Origin: Breoghania corrubedonensis
GTDB lineage: Bacteria; Pseudomonadota; Alphaproteobacteria; Rhizobiales; Stappiaceae
NCBI RefSeq assembly: GCF_003053845.1
Contig: NZ_QAYG01000001.1
Coordinates: 1,122,078 to 1,186,077 of the forward strand
DNA: 64,000 nt
Direction of reading: 5' to 3'
A program made the position numbers and the translations under genes. Within the stretch, counting starts at the first letter, position 1, and every line of letters begins with the position of its first letter. A model generated the notes under the pieces. It saw nothing but the letters and a program-made list of their open reading frames with translations, did not search any database and had not been told where the DNA came from. Positions 39,880 to 49,760 of this stretch are shown here, piece by piece.

Positions 39880-42117
39880 TCACATGAAGCTTTGCGGGTC
39901 GACATCCACCTGAACACGGAGCTGGCCCTTGGCGGCGGGCGCGGCGGCAAGCCAGGCGCGCAACCAGGCCTGGAGATCGAACCCGCGCGGAGCCTGCACG
40001 AGAATGCGCTGGCGGTGACGCCCGCGCACCAGCGCAAGCGGCGCGTCCGCCGGCCCGAGAACCACGATCGAGCGATCCTGCACACGCGGCGCGGCGCGAA
40101 CGAGCGCGCGGGCATAGCCCTCCGCCTCGCTGCGCTGCGGCGCGGACACGATGATCGCGGCCAGCCGCCCGAATGGGGGCAGGCCGGCAGCGCGGCGTGC
40201 CGCGATTTCCTCTTGATAGAACCGGTCGAGATCGCCGGAAAGCAGCGCCCGCAGGACCGGGTTCTCGGGAGCGTAGGTTTGCAGGAACCCCAGTCCCCCG
40301 CCGCCGATGCGCCCGGCGCGCCCGGTCACCTGCGCCAGCAGCTGGAACGTCTTTTCCGCCGCCCTGGGATCGCCGTTGGCAAGCCCCAGATCCGCATCGA
40401 CAACACCGACGAGGCGCATCAGCGGAAAATTGTGGCCCTTGGCGACAAGCTGGGTGCCGATGACGATATCGACCTCCCCGTCTTCCACGAGTTTCAGTTC
40501 ATGGCGCATGCGCTCGGGCGACGAAAAGCTGTCGGAGGAGAGCACGAGGCGGCGCGCATCGGGGAAAAGGTCTCCCACCTCCTCCGCGATCCGCTCCACG
40601 CCGGGGCCGCAGGCCACCAGCGAATCGGCCGTACCGCAGGCCGGGCAGGCGTCGGGCCGGCGCTCGTGATGGCCGCAATGATGACAGACAAGCTGGCCGC
40701 GAAAGCGGTGTTCGACCAGCCAGGCGGAGCAGTTGGAGCACTGGAAGCGATGGCCGCAATGGCGGCAGAGCGTCAACGGCGCATAGCCGCGCCGGTTCAG
40801 GAACAGCAGGCTTTGCGCCTTGTCTTCCAGCGCGTCGGTCATGGCGGAAACGAGTTTGGGAGCCAGCCAGCGGCCGCGTTCGGGGCCGTCATTGCGCATG
40901 TCGATGGCGGTGAGCCGCGGCATTTCGGCGCCCGAGGCGCGCTCCTCCAGAACGACGCGGCGGTAGCGGCCGGTTTCCGAGTTGACCCGGCTTTCAACCG
41001 AGGGCGTGGCGGAAGAGAGAATCACTGGAAAACCCGAAATATGACCCCGGACAACCGCCATGTCGCGGGCGGAATAGGGCACGCGGTCGTCCTGCTTGAA
41101 GGCCGAATCATGTTCCTCGTCCACGACGATAAGGCCGAGATCGCGGTACGGCAGAAACAGCGCGGAGCGCGCGCCGACCACCACGCGGGCCTCTCCGAAG
41201 GCGACATCGCGCCAGGTGCGCGCACGCATCTTCGGCGAAAGCTCGGAATGCCATTCGGCCGGACGCCCGCCGAATCGCGCCTCGAATCGGTCGAGAAACT
41301 GGCTGGTCAGCGCGATTTCCGGCAGCAGTACCAGAACCTGCCGCCCCTTGCGCAGCACCTCCGCCACCGCCTCGAAATAGACCTCGGTCTTGCCCGAGCC
41401 GGTAACGCCGTCGATGAGGGTGACCGAATAGCCGTCGCGGGCCGCGGCGCGCAGCTCCACCGCCGCCTCGCCTTGCGCCGGCGTGAAGATCGGGCCCGGC
41501 ATGTCCGGATCGAGCGCGGGCCGCGGCTTGCGCGGCAGATCGACCAGCGCAAGCGTGCCATGCTCGATCAGCCCGTCGACGACACCGGTACTGACGCCGG
41601 CGGCGTCTGCCAGCGCCGCCTTCGTCCAGCCCGACGGCTTGTCCTCGATGATCTCAAGCACGCGCGTGCGGGCGAGCGTCATACGCGCGGGCGGCTCGCC
41701 GGCCGGCGCGATGCCCTTGACCGGCGCCTCCGGCTCCAGCGCATCGCGCACCCTCAGCACCATCCGCAACACCATGCCGGGAGCGGCCAGCGTCCAGTTC
41801 GCCACCCACTCGACGAAGCGGCGCAGATCGTCGGAAATCGGCGGCACGTCGAAGACGCGTTCGATATTACGCAGGCGTTTCGGATCGATGGAGGTGTCGG
41901 GCTCGCCGTCCCATACCGCGCCGATCACCTTGCGCGGGCCAACCGGCACCTGAACGACGGACCCCGGACGCACGTCCATCCCCTCCGGCACGCGGTAGGA
42001 CCAGGGTCCCTCCACGGCGACGGGAACAAGCACGGGAACGATTCGTTCGGGTTCGAAGAGCACGGCTTTTTGGCGTTCCAGGGTCACAGATTGGCCGAAT
42101 CGGGATGCGATTTGCAT
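39880..42117 (-). CDS. priA: Primosomal protein N' (replication restart helicase)
   Basis: 745-residue superfamily 2 DNA helicase that reloads the replisome at stalled forks. Order: N-terminal DNA-binding domain (VAVEGPWSYRVPEGMDVRPG), helicase core with Walker A GVTGSGKTEVYFEA and the DEEH box VVDEEHDSAFKQDD, SATPSVES, then the zinc-binding insertion with four CxxC pairs (CRHCGHRFQCSNCSAW, CHHCG, CPACG), and motif VI region QVTGRAGRIGGGG. Complete. It lies upstream of the atp operon on the same strand, a common arrangement in Hyphomicrobiales, and is divergent from fsa. Confidence 0.97.
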   Translation of the reverse strand: MQIASRFGQSVTLERQKAVLFEPERIVPVLVPVAVEGPWSYRVPEGMDVRPGSVVQVPVGPRKVIGAVWDGEPDTSIDPKRLRNIERVFDVPPISDDLRRFVEWVANWTLAAPGMVLRMVLRVRDALEPEAPVKGIAPAGEPPARMTLARTRVLEIIEDKPSGWTKAALADAAGVSTGVVDGLIEHGTLALVDLPRKPRPALDPDMPGPIFTPAQGEAAVELRAAARDGYSVTLIDGVTGSGKTEVYFEAVAEVLRKGRQVLVLLPEIALTSQFLDRFEARFGGRPAEWHSELSPKMRARTWRDVAFGEARVVVGARSALFLPYRDLGLIVVDEEHDSAFKQDDRVPYSARDMAVVRGHISGFPVILSSATPSVESRVNSETGRYRRVVLEERASGAEMPRLTAIDMRNDGPERGRWLAPKLVSAMTDALEDKAQSLLFLNRRGYAPLTLCRHCGHRFQCSNCSAWLVEHRFRGQLVCHHCGHHERRPDACPACGTADSLVACGPGVERIAEEVGDLFPDARRLVLSSDSFSSPERMRHELKLVEDGEVDIVIGTQLVAKGHNFPLMRLVGVVDADLGLANGDPRAAEKTFQLLAQVTGRAGRIGGGGLGFLQTYAPENPVLRALLSGDLDRFYQEEIAARRAAGLPPFGRLAAIIVSAPQRSEAEGYARALVRAAPRVQDRSIVVLGPADAPLALVRGRHRQRILVQAPRGFDLQAWLRAWLAAAPAAKGQLRVQVDVDPQSFM

Positions 42118-42223
42118 CCGACTGCGTTAAAGAAAGCGCGAAACCCCGTCAGACGGTCCGTGTTGAGGCCGCCATCAGGATCCGGGTCCCTACCCGGTTA
42201 GCGCAACAGGAGCCCCCGCGCCC

Positions 42224-42880
42224 ATGAAATTCTTCGTCGATACAGCCGACATCGCCGAAATCCGTGAACTGGCCGAAATCGGTCTTCTCGACGGCGTCAC
42301 CACCAATCCCTCCCTTATCCTGAAGGCGGGCCGCCCGTTCAAGGAAGTGATCGCCGAGATCTGCGAGACGGTCGACGGCCCGGTTTCGGCCGAGGTCACG
42401 GCGACAGAGGCCGACGCCATGATCGCGGAAGGCCGCACGCTCGCCAAGATCGCCGACAATGTCGCGATCAAGCTGCCGCTGACGCTGAACGGCCTCAAGG
42501 CCTGCCGGGTGCTGACCGGCGAAGGCCACATGGTCAACGTCACGCTGTGCTTTTCCGCAAACCAGGCGCTGCTGGCGGCCAAGGCGGGCGCGACCTTCAT
42601 CTCGCCGTTCATCGGCCGGCTCGACGATCTGGGCGTCGACGGCATGGAGCTGATCCGCGAGATCCGCGTGATCTACGACAATTACGACATGCTCGATACC
42701 GAGATCCTCGCCGCCTCGATCCGCTCCGCCGACCACGTCAAGCAGGCGGCGCTGATCGGCGCCGACGTCGCCACCGTCCCGCCGGCCGTGTTGAAGGGCC
42801 TGGTCAAGCACGCGCTGACCGACAAGGGCCTCGAGCAGTTCCTGGCCGACTGGGCGAAGACGGGACAGACGATCCTGTAA
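42224..42880 (+). CDS. fsa: Fructose-6-phosphate aldolase / transaldolase-like (TalC/Fsa)
   Basis: 218-residue class I aldolase of the small transaldolase family: [32 protein letters not shown], the Schiff-base lysine in [29 protein letters not shown] and [11 protein letters not shown]. It may cleave fructose-6-phosphate or act as a transaldolase in the pentose phosphate pathway; the two activities cannot be separated by motif alone here. An AGGAG ribosome-binding site precedes the ATG. A strong terminator follows. The sugar context of the right half of the window fits, but it is not in that operon. Confidence 0.93.
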   Translation: MKFFVDTADIAEIRELAEIGLLDGVTTNPSLILKAGRPFKEVIAEICETVDGPVSAEVTATEADAMIAEGRTLAKIADNVAIKLPLTLNGLKACRVLTGEGHMVNVTLCFSANQALLAAKAGATFISPFIGRLDDLGVDGMELIREIRVIYDNYDMLDTEILAASIRSADHVKQAALIGADVATVPPAVLKGLVKHALTDKGLEQFLADWAKTGQTIL

Positions 42881-42906
42881 GCAGCGGGAACCTTCTTCCG
42901 CTTTCA

Positions 42907-42936
42907 ACGGGCGCCCGGTGACGGGCGCCCGTTTTC
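42907..42936 (+). terminator. Rho-independent terminator of fsa
   Basis: A perfect 11-base stem ACGGGCGCCCG / CGGGCGCCCGT, GTGA loop, followed by TTTTC. 26 bases after the fsa stop. Confidence 0.9.
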
Positions 42937-43140
42937 GCGTGTGCCTTCCGCCTTGCCGGCACCAACGCAACTCGTTAGGGTCATTGACAGGCGCTTGCAC
43001 GGTGCCTCCAAGTCCGCGGAAAGGGCCCCGCCCACGGCAAGAATATGGCACCGCGCCACTGCGCGGCGCGAATGATCATCGGCGACACCCGCTCGATCCG
43101 GCTATTGCGGACACTGGAGATAACCGAGCAAGGGGTCCCC

Positions 43141-44439
43141 ATGACGCACGATGCAGCCGAGCTGCCGCTTTTCAGCGATTCCGATTCCGCCCTTCAGCTT
43201 GACCGCCTCCGCAAGAAGACCAAGGCTCTCAAGAAGGCTCTCCACGCGCGCGAGGCGGATGCGCTCGACCGCCTCAGAACCTTTCATCCGCGCGCAGACC
43301 GCCTCGATCCTGCCAAGGTGAAGCTGGCGGATGCGCAATGCATCATCGCTCGCGAGGCAGGGCTCTCCAGCTGGCCCGCCCTCAAGGCTCACGCCACGGC
43401 CATGGACGCGGCGCGCAGCGACATCGAAACCGGCGCGCCTGCCCCCGACAGCGACCGCCCCACACTTCATATCCGTCGCGGCAATGACATCGAGGCCGCG
43501 CTCAAGCGCGCCGGCTTTGCCGGTGATTTTCTCGAATATTCCGACCCGATCTGCCAGGGTCCCATCCGCGAGGGGGCGGATGCACTGGCGCATCGCGCTC
43601 GCTTCATCGCGCGGGAGTATCCGGGCACCAACGAGATGGAGACGCTTGCGAAGCTCAGGACAGCTGAACGCCGATTGCGCGATGCCGCATCATATTCGCG
43701 AATCGTGCTGTGGTTCGAGCACGATCCGTATGATCAGCTGCTGCTCGTTAGGATCCTCTCGCTTTTCAAGGAAACCGGCGCAGATCGCCGGCTTGTGGAG
43801 ATCGTCAGCCTCGACCGCTTTCCCGGAATCGAGAAATTCCATGGCATCGGGCAGCTTTCGCCGGCCGCGCTGCGACACATGTACAATACCCGTCAGCCGG
43901 TGAGCGATGCAGCCTATTCCCTGGCCCTGCGGACCTGGCGGGCACTCCTGGCGGACACCGCGCTCCCGCTCGCCGCGATCGCAGCTGAGGAAACCCCGGC
44001 CTTGCCGTTTCTTTCCGGGGCTGTGAGGCGCTATCTCGCCGAGTTTCCCGGGGATCGCGACGGGCTTTCCTTCACGCAGCGCCAATGTCTGGATCTCCTT
44101 GGCGGGGGCGCCTTGCCCTGGGGCCAGGTTTTCACCCGGTTCATGCGCGAACGGGATCCCTTGCCGTTCCACGGCGATCTCATGTTTCTCGGCATGATGC
44201 TCCAGCTCGCACAGGCTGACGATCCGGCTTTGACGTTCGATGAAACCACCCGTTTCAACGACGATTGGGGCAAGGCGCCCTTTACGCTGACGCAGACCGG
44301 CCGGGCGCTTCTCGAAGGCCGGCGGGACTGGCGTGATTGCGGCCCGCGCGAGCGCTGGCTGGGCGGTTTGCGCTGTTTTGGCGAGCCCGACTGGCGCTGG
44401 CGGGCCCCGGACGGTGAGATGCTCGCCGTGGAACGCTGA
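43141..44439 (+). CDS. DUF1835 domain-containing protein
   Basis: 432-residue cytoplasmic protein. A basic N-terminal segment (LRKKTKALKKALHAREADAL, then a helical LADAQCIIAREAGLSSWPALKAH element like that in ankyrin-adjacent DUF proteins) precedes the DUF1835 domain, visible as LHIRRGNDIEAALKRAGFAG, DPICQGPIRE, IVLWFEHDPYDQLLLVRIL and VSLDRFPGIEKFHGIGQL. A C-terminal winged-helix-like region ends FNDDWGKAPFTLTQTGRALLEG. The function is unknown. I choose ATG 43141 (MTHDAAELPLF; AGGGG upstream); an upstream start 32 codons earlier is not conserved-looking. Confidence 0.85.
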   Translation: MTHDAAELPLFSDSDSALQLDRLRKKTKALKKALHAREADALDRLRTFHPRADRLDPAKVKLADAQCIIAREAGLSSWPALKAHATAMDAARSDIETGAPAPDSDRPTLHIRRGNDIEAALKRAGFAGDFLEYSDPICQGPIREGADALAHRARFIAREYPGTNEMETLAKLRTAERRLRDAASYSRIVLWFEHDPYDQLLLVRILSLFKETGADRRLVEIVSLDRFPGIEKFHGIGQLSPAALRHMYNTRQPVSDAAYSLALRTWRALLADTALPLAAIAAEETPALPFLSGAVRRYLAEFPGDRDGLSFTQRQCLDLLGGGALPWGQVFTRFMRERDPLPFHGDLMFLGMMLQLAQADDPALTFDETTRFNDDWGKAPFTLTQTGRALLEGRRDWRDCGPRERWLGGLRCFGEPDWRWRAPDGEMLAVER

Positions 44440-44551
44440 GCCAGCGGGGTCGCGAATAATCCGTGCGCGCCTTCGCCGCTGCCATTGCCGGCGAGGATGC
44501 GCTCTGCGAACCTGAGGGCTCATCAACCGAGTCGCAGGATACTCCTTCGCG

Positions 44552-45499
44552 ATGAACCAGACCGCCGCCCCGCTTGTCATCGCCGAACCCGCCCTGATGC
44601 ACCTTGTCGCGCAATGGCTCGACCATCTGGGTTCGGAGCGGCGGCTCGCCGACAAGACGCTGACCGCCTATGAGCGCGACGTCAGCCAGTTTCTTTCGTT
44701 CATGACGATCCATCTCGGCGGCGCGCCGGGGGCGGACGAGATCTCGCGGCTGACGCCGGCCGATATCCGCGCCTTCTTCGCCCGCAGGCGGATGGAGGGC
44801 GCGGGGGCGCGCACGCTGGCGCGCGGGCTTGCCGGGCTCCGCTCGTTTCTCGGCTATCTGGAGAAAAAGGGGCTCGCCAACGCCGCCGCGGTCAGGGCCG
44901 TGCGGGCGCCGCGCCAGCCCAAGACCCTGCCCAAGCCGCTGAACACGGCCGATGCCGCGCGCGTGGTCGATGCCGATGAAAGTCTGTCGGAGGAACCATG
45001 GATCGGCGCGCGCGATGCCGCCGTGCTGACGCTTCTCTATGGCTGCGGCCTTCGCATTTCCGAAGCGCTGGGACTGACGCGGGCGCAAGCGCCGACACAC
45101 GAGACCCGTGTCCTTCGTATCGTCGGCAAGGGCGGCAAGGAGCGGCTCGTGCCCGTCCTGCCCGTGGTCGGCGAGGCGGTCGCGCAGTATCTCAAGCTCT
45201 GTCCCTTCGCGATAGACGACGACGGTGCGCTCTTTCGCGGCGCGCGCGGCGGGCCGCTTTCCCCGCGCATCATCCAGCTCGCCATGCAACGTCTTCGCGG
45301 CGCCCTCGGCCTGCCGGACACGGCAACGCCACACGCCTTACGCCATTCCTTCGCCACCCATCTGCTGGCCGGCGGCGGAGATCTCAGGACAATCCAGGAA
45401 TTGCTGGGCCATGCGAGCCTGTCGACGACGCAGGTTTACACTGGCGTCGATACGGAACGCCTGGTCGCCATCTACCGCAAGGCCCATCCGCGCGCGTAA
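44552..45499 (+). CDS. xerC: Tyrosine recombinase XerC
   Basis: Site-specific recombinase that resolves chromosome dimers at dif with XerD. 315 residues: N-terminal SAM-like DNA-binding domain (about 20-110, HLGSERRLADKTLTAYERDV), then the catalytic domain with Arg in YGCGLRISEAL, Lys in GKGGKERLVP, HxxR in HALRHSFATHLL, the second His in LLGHASLSTTQVYT and the Tyr nucleophile in that same VYTGVD segment. Its position close to priA is the usual one for xerC in Hyphomicrobiales, which favours XerC over XerD. 113 bases after the DUF1835 gene. Confidence 0.94.
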   Translation: MNQTAAPLVIAEPALMHLVAQWLDHLGSERRLADKTLTAYERDVSQFLSFMTIHLGGAPGADEISRLTPADIRAFFARRRMEGAGARTLARGLAGLRSFLGYLEKKGLANAAAVRAVRAPRQPKTLPKPLNTADAARVVDADESLSEEPWIGARDAAVLTLLYGCGLRISEALGLTRAQAPTHETRVLRIVGKGGKERLVPVLPVVGEAVAQYLKLCPFAIDDDGALFRGARGGPLSPRIIQLAMQRLRGALGLPDTATPHALRHSFATHLLAGGGDLRTIQELLGHASLSTTQVYTGVDTERLVAIYRKAHPRA

Positions 45500-45574
45500 A
45501 TATTACGTAAACCTCGGCAGTTTATCCTAGTGTCAATGGTTGCCATTGATGCGGCACGACAAAGGACGAAACCG

Positions 45575-46033
45575 ATGTCCGGGACGCCTCTCTCAATGCC
45601 GGTTCGCGTGCTCCTGGCTGCTGCCATGAGCCTTTCCGGTGTCCTCGTTACCGCCTGGCTGGTCTGGCCGGAACCAACCGAGGCCGAAACCATCGCCTGT
45701 TTCATCGAGGAAACGGGCACCTGGAGCAACCGGCACGCCCGCACCGGCGATATCAGCCGCGTGCAGGTCGAATCGCAGTGCAAGGGCAACAAGCTCGTCC
45801 ACCGCGTTCGCGTGCTGACCAAGTGCGCTCCGCGCGACTGCACCTGGGGCTGGGCGGCCGGTGCGAAGAAGTCCGGCGGACGTTTCGTTGCGACCTTCTC
45901 CACCTATTCCGCCTATCGCTACTTCCAGATGGAAGTGACCGGCAACCACGCGCTCGTCTCCGTCACCTACGACTACCACGACGAGCGCAAGGAAGATGAA
46001 GCCGCAAGCTTCCGCATGGTGCGCGACGACTGA
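45575..46033 (+). CDS. Small exported/membrane-anchored protein of unknown function
   Basis: 152-residue protein I cannot assign. The ATG at 45575 follows AAAGGA with 8-base spacing; a GTG (45530) or ATG (45536) upstream is possible but has no ribosome-binding site. A hydrophobic segment (VRVLLAAAMSLSGVLVTAWLVW) is a signal peptide or a membrane anchor, so the rest is probably periplasmic. Mature part: CFIEETGTWSNRHARTGDIS, four cysteines in pairs (C..C, TKCAPRDCTW), an aromatic FSTYSAYRYFQMEV strand and TYDYHDERKEDEAAS. The cysteines suggest disulfides. It ends before a strong double hairpin. Confidence 0.8.
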   Translation: MSGTPLSMPVRVLLAAAMSLSGVLVTAWLVWPEPTEAETIACFIEETGTWSNRHARTGDISRVQVESQCKGNKLVHRVRVLTKCAPRDCTWGWAAGAKKSGGRFVATFSTYSAYRYFQMEVTGNHALVSVTYDYHDERKEDEAASFRMVRDD

Positions 46034-46034
46034 T

Positions 46035-46076
46035 CGGGCGTAACGACCGGCGGCACGCGCCGCCGGCACCCGCCCG
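46035..46076. terminator. Nested hairpin between convergent genes
   Basis: Perfect inner stem CCGGCGGC / GCCGCCGG (46047-46066, ACGC loop) inside outer arms CGGGCG / CGCCCG (46035-46040 and 46071-46076). It lies right after the exported-protein gene and downstream of hmgA on the other strand. There is no U-tract on either side, so bidirectional termination is plausible but not certain. Confidence 0.5.
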
Positions 46077-46192
46077 AGAGGGCGCGCACGGTACCGATAC
46101 CGGCACCTGCGTCTGCCTGCCAGCGTCTGCCTGAATACCCCCGTTCCCGCCGCAGCGTTGAAAACGCATTTGCAGGGGTGCGGGTGCGTCGG

Positions 46193-47551
46193 CTATTTCT
46201 CGCCGGGCGTACCGTCGAACTTCTTTTCCAGGCTGTCCCAGCAATCGATGTAGTTGTCCTGCAACGGCGCCTCGCTGGCCGCGAAGGTCGTGAGATGCTG
46301 CGGGAAACGGGTCTCGAACATGAAGCTCATGGTCTCGTCGAGCTTTTCCGCCTTCAGATCCGCGTTGGAGGCGCCTTCGAAGGCATCGCGGTCGGGCCCA
46401 TGCGGCAGCATCATGTTGTGCAGGCTCATGCCGCCCGGCACGAAGCCCTGCGGCTTGGCGTCGTAGACGCCGTAGATGTTGCCCATCAGCTCGCTCATGA
46501 TGTTCTTGTGGTACCAGGGCGGGCGGAAGGAATGTTCGGCCACCATCCAGCGCTCGCGGAAGAGCACGAAATCGATATTCGCCGTGCCGGGCTGGCCCGA
46601 CGGCGCGGTCAGCACCGTGAAGATCGACGGGTCCGGGTGGTCGAACAGGATCGCGCCGACGGGCGAATAGGTGCGAAGATCGTATTTGCAGGGCGCGTAA
46701 TTGCCGTGCCAGGCGACCACGTCGAGCGGCGAATGCCCGATCTTCGTGGCGTGAAAGGCGCCGCACCATTTCACCACGACGGTGCTTTCCGCCTCGTGGT
46801 CCTCGAAGGCGGCGACGGGGGTCTTGAAGTCGCGCGGGTTGGCCATGCAGTTGGCGCCGATGGGCCCGCGGCCCGGCAGGTCGAACTTCTGGCCGTAATT
46901 CTCGCAGACGAAGCCGCGCGCGGGGCCTTCCAGCACCTCCACCCGGTAGACGAGACCGCGCGGCAGGATGGCGATCTCCTTGGGCTCCAGGTCGATGACG
47001 CCGAGTTCGGTGGCAAAGCGCAGGCGGCCGGCCTGCGGCACCACGAGAAGCTCGGAATCGGCGGAGAAGAAATACTCGTCCTGCATGGAGCGGGTGACGA
47101 GATAGACGTGCGCGGCCATGCCGACCTGGGTGTTGACGTCGCCGGCCGTCGTCATCGTGCGCATGCCGGTGATCCAGGTGAGATCCACGTCGGTCATCGG
47201 CACCGGGTCCCAGCGGTACTGGCCGAGGCTGATCACGTCCGGGTCGACGTTCGGCGCGCTCTTCCAGTAAGGCACGTCGATCTTCTCGAAGCGGCCGGTA
47301 TGTTTCACCGAGGGGCGGATGCGGTAGCACCAGGTCCGCTCGTTTTGACCGCGCGGGGCGGTGAAGGCCGTGCCGGAAAGCTGTTCGGCATAAAGGCCGT
47401 AATTGCATTTCTGCGGGGAATTCTGCCCTTGAGGCAGCGCACCGGGCAGCGCCTCGGTCTCGAAGTCGTTGCCGAAGCCCGGCATGTAGGACGCAGGGCC
47501 AGCCTTCGTCGCGTCCGGTTTGGCCCTCGCGGCCGTGGTGAGCTCGTTCAT
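46193..47551 (-). CDS. hmgA: Homogentisate 1,2-dioxygenase
   Basis: Fe(II) dioxygenase that opens homogentisate to maleylacetoacetate in tyrosine/phenylalanine breakdown. 452 residues: [21 protein letters not shown] at the N-terminus (split as [12 protein letters not shown] and [21 protein letters not shown]), [19 protein letters not shown] with the metal-site region, and [16 protein letters not shown] with iron ligands. A good GGGAGG ribosome-binding site precedes the ATG. It stands divergent from a MarR-type regulator. The next steps (maiA, fahA) and hpd are not in the window. Confidence 0.97.
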   Translation of the reverse strand: MNELTTAARAKPDATKAGPASYMPGFGNDFETEALPGALPQGQNSPQKCNYGLYAEQLSGTAFTAPRGQNERTWCYRIRPSVKHTGRFEKIDVPYWKSAPNVDPDVISLGQYRWDPVPMTDVDLTWITGMRTMTTAGDVNTQVGMAAHVYLVTRSMQDEYFFSADSELLVVPQAGRLRFATELGVIDLEPKEIAILPRGLVYRVEVLEGPARGFVCENYGQKFDLPGRGPIGANCMANPRDFKTPVAAFEDHEAESTVVVKWCGAFHATKIGHSPLDVVAWHGNYAPCKYDLRTYSPVGAILFDHPDPSIFTVLTAPSGQPGTANIDFVLFRERWMVAEHSFRPPWYHKNIMSELMGNIYGVYDAKPQGFVPGGMSLHNMMLPHGPDRDAFEGASNADLKAEKLDETMSFMFETRFPQHLTTFAASEAPLQDNYIDCWDSLEKKFDGTPGEK

Positions 47552-47640
47552 GGCGCCTGCCTCCCTTTGCGTCGTGAAACGACCATCGCGCGCAACACCC
47601 CGCGCAACGGCCTGTCATTCCACGAACAGATGTCCTATTG

Positions 47641-47654
47641 GTTGTAAATGTAAC
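47641..47654. promoter_or_regulatory. Weak dyad in the hmgA-marR control region
   Basis: GTTGTAAATGTAAC, an imperfect GTTnnAnnTnnAAC dyad in the AT-rich part of the divergent intergenic region. MarR proteins bind short AT-rich dyads near the -10 element; this is a candidate only. Confidence 0.25.
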
Positions 47655-47673
47655 TAACAAGACGGACGAATCA

Positions 47674-48162
47674 ATGCGCGCACGGATGGGAAACGAGGTT
47701 GTTGTCGGGATCGAGGACGACGGAGAGCGCCGGGAGGAGGACGACTTCGACCTGAAAAGCTTCCTGCCTTACCTTCTCAACCAGGCGGCGGAGCAGGCGG
47801 GAACCTCGTTCCAGCGCATCTACAAGGCGCGCTACGGCATGCTCAGGACGGAATGGCGGGTGCTGTTTCATCTTGGCCGCTACGGGCCGATGACCGCCAA
47901 GGCGATCGGGCTCAGGACCCGCATGCACAAGACCAAGATCAGCCGCGCGGTCGCCGCCCTCGAGGCCCGTCGCTATCTGACCCGCACCGAGCTGGAAAAC
48001 GACCGCCGGCTGGAGCGGCTGGAGCTGACGGCGGCCGGGCGCAAGGCCTACGAGGACCTGTCGCGCCATGCCCGCGAACACGACGCGGAGCTGATGGCGC
48101 AGTTCTCGCCACAGGAGCAGGACGTGCTCCGGCGCTGCCTCGGACAACTGGCCGGATTTTGA
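47674..48162 (+). CDS. MarR-family transcriptional regulator, probably of hmgA
   Basis: 162-residue winged-helix regulator: an acidic N-terminal segment, YLLNQAAEQAGTSFQRIYKARYGMLRTEWRVL, the recognition helix region TAKAIGLRTRMHKTKISRAVAALEARRYLTR, wing ENDRRLERLELTAAGRKAY, and a C-terminal dimerisation helix. The ATG at 47674 is preferred; a TTG at 47638 would extend it by 12 residues. Divergent orientation and a 122-base shared control region make it the likely regulator of homogentisate catabolism. A weak inverted repeat GTTGTAAATGTAAC lies at 47641-47654. The effector is not known. Confidence 0.9.
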   Translation: MRARMGNEVVVGIEDDGERREEDDFDLKSFLPYLLNQAAEQAGTSFQRIYKARYGMLRTEWRVLFHLGRYGPMTAKAIGLRTRMHKTKISRAVAALEARRYLTRTELENDRRLERLELTAAGRKAYEDLSRHAREHDAELMAQFSPQEQDVLRRCLGQLAGF

Positions 48163-48209
48163 CAGAGAGGCTGTCGTAGGGCGTTCGTCGGGCGGGCCCG
48201 CCCGCGCGC

Positions 48210-49655
48210 TTACGCCTTCAGCGCGCAATAGAGCGCGCGGTAGCGCCCGTAAGCCTCGTCATAGGCACCGCGCAGATCCGCAACCGGCTCGATGGTCGCC
48301 TGCGTTTCCGGGGGCAGGCATACCGTTTCGGGATCCGCGCCCGTCGCCGCGATCAGCCCGAGACGGGCGGCACCGAGCGCGGCTCCCGTTTCTCCCTGCG
48401 CAGGCACCACAACCGGCAGGTCGAGCGCCGTGGCGATCGCCTTCAGCCACAATCGACCACGCGAACCGCCGCCGACCGCCGTCACCGCCTTCAGCTGCGT
48501 CCCCGCAACCTTCAGCGCCTCCTGGCAATCCTTCAGCGCGAAGGCGACGCCATCGAGCACGGCGCGGGTCAGAAGAGCGCGGTCGTGGTCGTGCGAAAGA
48601 CCGATGAAGGCGCCACGAATGTCCGCATCGTTGTGCGGCGTGCGCTCGCCGGAGAGATAGGGCAGGAACGACACGGCGGACGGTGCCTCCAGGCTGTCGC
48701 CCAGTTCCGCCATCAGCTCGGCGGGCGCGACGCGGGCGATACCCGCCCACCAGTCCAGCGCGGCGGCCGCCGACAGGATCACGCCCATCTGATGCCAGCG
48801 CCCGGGCAGCGCATGGCAGAAGGTGTGAACCGCGCTTTCGGGATTCGGCAGGTAACGCTCGTTGGCGGCAAAGAGCACGCCCGACGTTCCCAGCGAGACG
48901 AAGGCCTCACCAGCCGCGATCGTGCCTGTGCCGATGGCCGATGCCGCGTTGTCGCCCGCCCCGCCGGCGACGATGACCGGGCCGGTCATGCCCCAGCGCG
49001 CCGCAAGTTCTGGCCTGAGCGTGCCGGATGCGTCCGTTCCCTCGACAAGCCGTGGCATCTGCGCAGCCGTCATGCCGGTGGCGTCGAGCAGCTCGCCCGA
49101 CCAGGCTCGCTTGCCGACATCGAGCCAGCTCGTGCCGGCGGCGTCCGACATGTCGCAAGCGTGTTCGCCGCTCAGCCAGAGGCGCAAGTAGTCCTTCGGC
49201 AATAACACCTTGGCGACCCGCGCGAAGATGTCCGGCTCGTTCTCCCTGACCCAGACGAGCTTGGGCGCGGTGAAGCCGGGGAAGACGATGTTGCCGGAAA
49301 GCGCGCGAAAGCGCGGATCGGCATCGAGGCGGGCGGCTTGCGCATGGCTGCGGGTGTCATTCCACAGGATGCACGGGCGCAACGGTTCGTCGGCGCCGTC
49401 GAGCAGCGTCGCGCCGTGCATCTGGCCGGACAGGCCAATGCCCCGGACCGCGGAAAGCCCCGCCGCGTGGTCGCGCCTCAAGGCGTCGAGCGCCGTCTCT
49501 GTCGCCGCGATCCAGTCCGCAGGCGCCTGTTCCGACCAGCCGGGATGCGGTCTTGAGACGGTCATTGGCGCGGTCGCGGAGGCGATGACGGTCTGGTCGT
49601 TGGCGATGAGCAGCGCCTTGACGCCGGACGTGCCGAGATCGATGCCGAGATACAT
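48210..49655 (-). CDS. xylB: Xylulokinase
   Basis: FGGY-family kinase, 481 residues: MYLGIDLGTSGVKALLIANDQ (ATP-binding N-terminus; split after GTSGVKAL), LSGQMHGATLLDG, LWNDTRSHAQA, and the FGGY signature region AVTAVGGGSRGRLWLKAIA near the C-terminus. It phosphorylates D-xylulose, or a related ketose such as the product of arabitol oxidation. Last gene of the polyol operon: 248 bases after mtlK, with a palindromic repeat between them. Its presence next to smoS and mtlK widens the pathway to pentitols, which give xylulose. Confidence 0.93.
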   Translation of the reverse strand: MYLGIDLGTSGVKALLIANDQTVIASATAPMTVSRPHPGWSEQAPADWIAATETALDALRRDHAAGLSAVRGIGLSGQMHGATLLDGADEPLRPCILWNDTRSHAQAARLDADPRFRALSGNIVFPGFTAPKLVWVRENEPDIFARVAKVLLPKDYLRLWLSGEHACDMSDAAGTSWLDVGKRAWSGELLDATGMTAAQMPRLVEGTDASGTLRPELAARWGMTGPVIVAGGAGDNAASAIGTGTIAAGEAFVSLGTSGVLFAANERYLPNPESAVHTFCHALPGRWHQMGVILSAAAALDWWAGIARVAPAELMAELGDSLEAPSAVSFLPYLSGERTPHNDADIRGAFIGLSHDHDRALLTRAVLDGVAFALKDCQEALKVAGTQLKAVTAVGGGSRGRLWLKAIATALDLPVVVPAQGETGAALGAARLGLIAATGADPETVCLPPETQATIEPVADLRGAYDEAYGRYRALYCALKA

Positions 49656-49760
49656 GGGGTCACTCTGCCGAAACTGTCAGTGTTGGTCGAAAGAGAGGCG
49701 CTTTTCAGAGGGGCTTCGCACGGAACGGGCTGTCTTTCCCCGTTCCGGCGCTGTCGTCGC

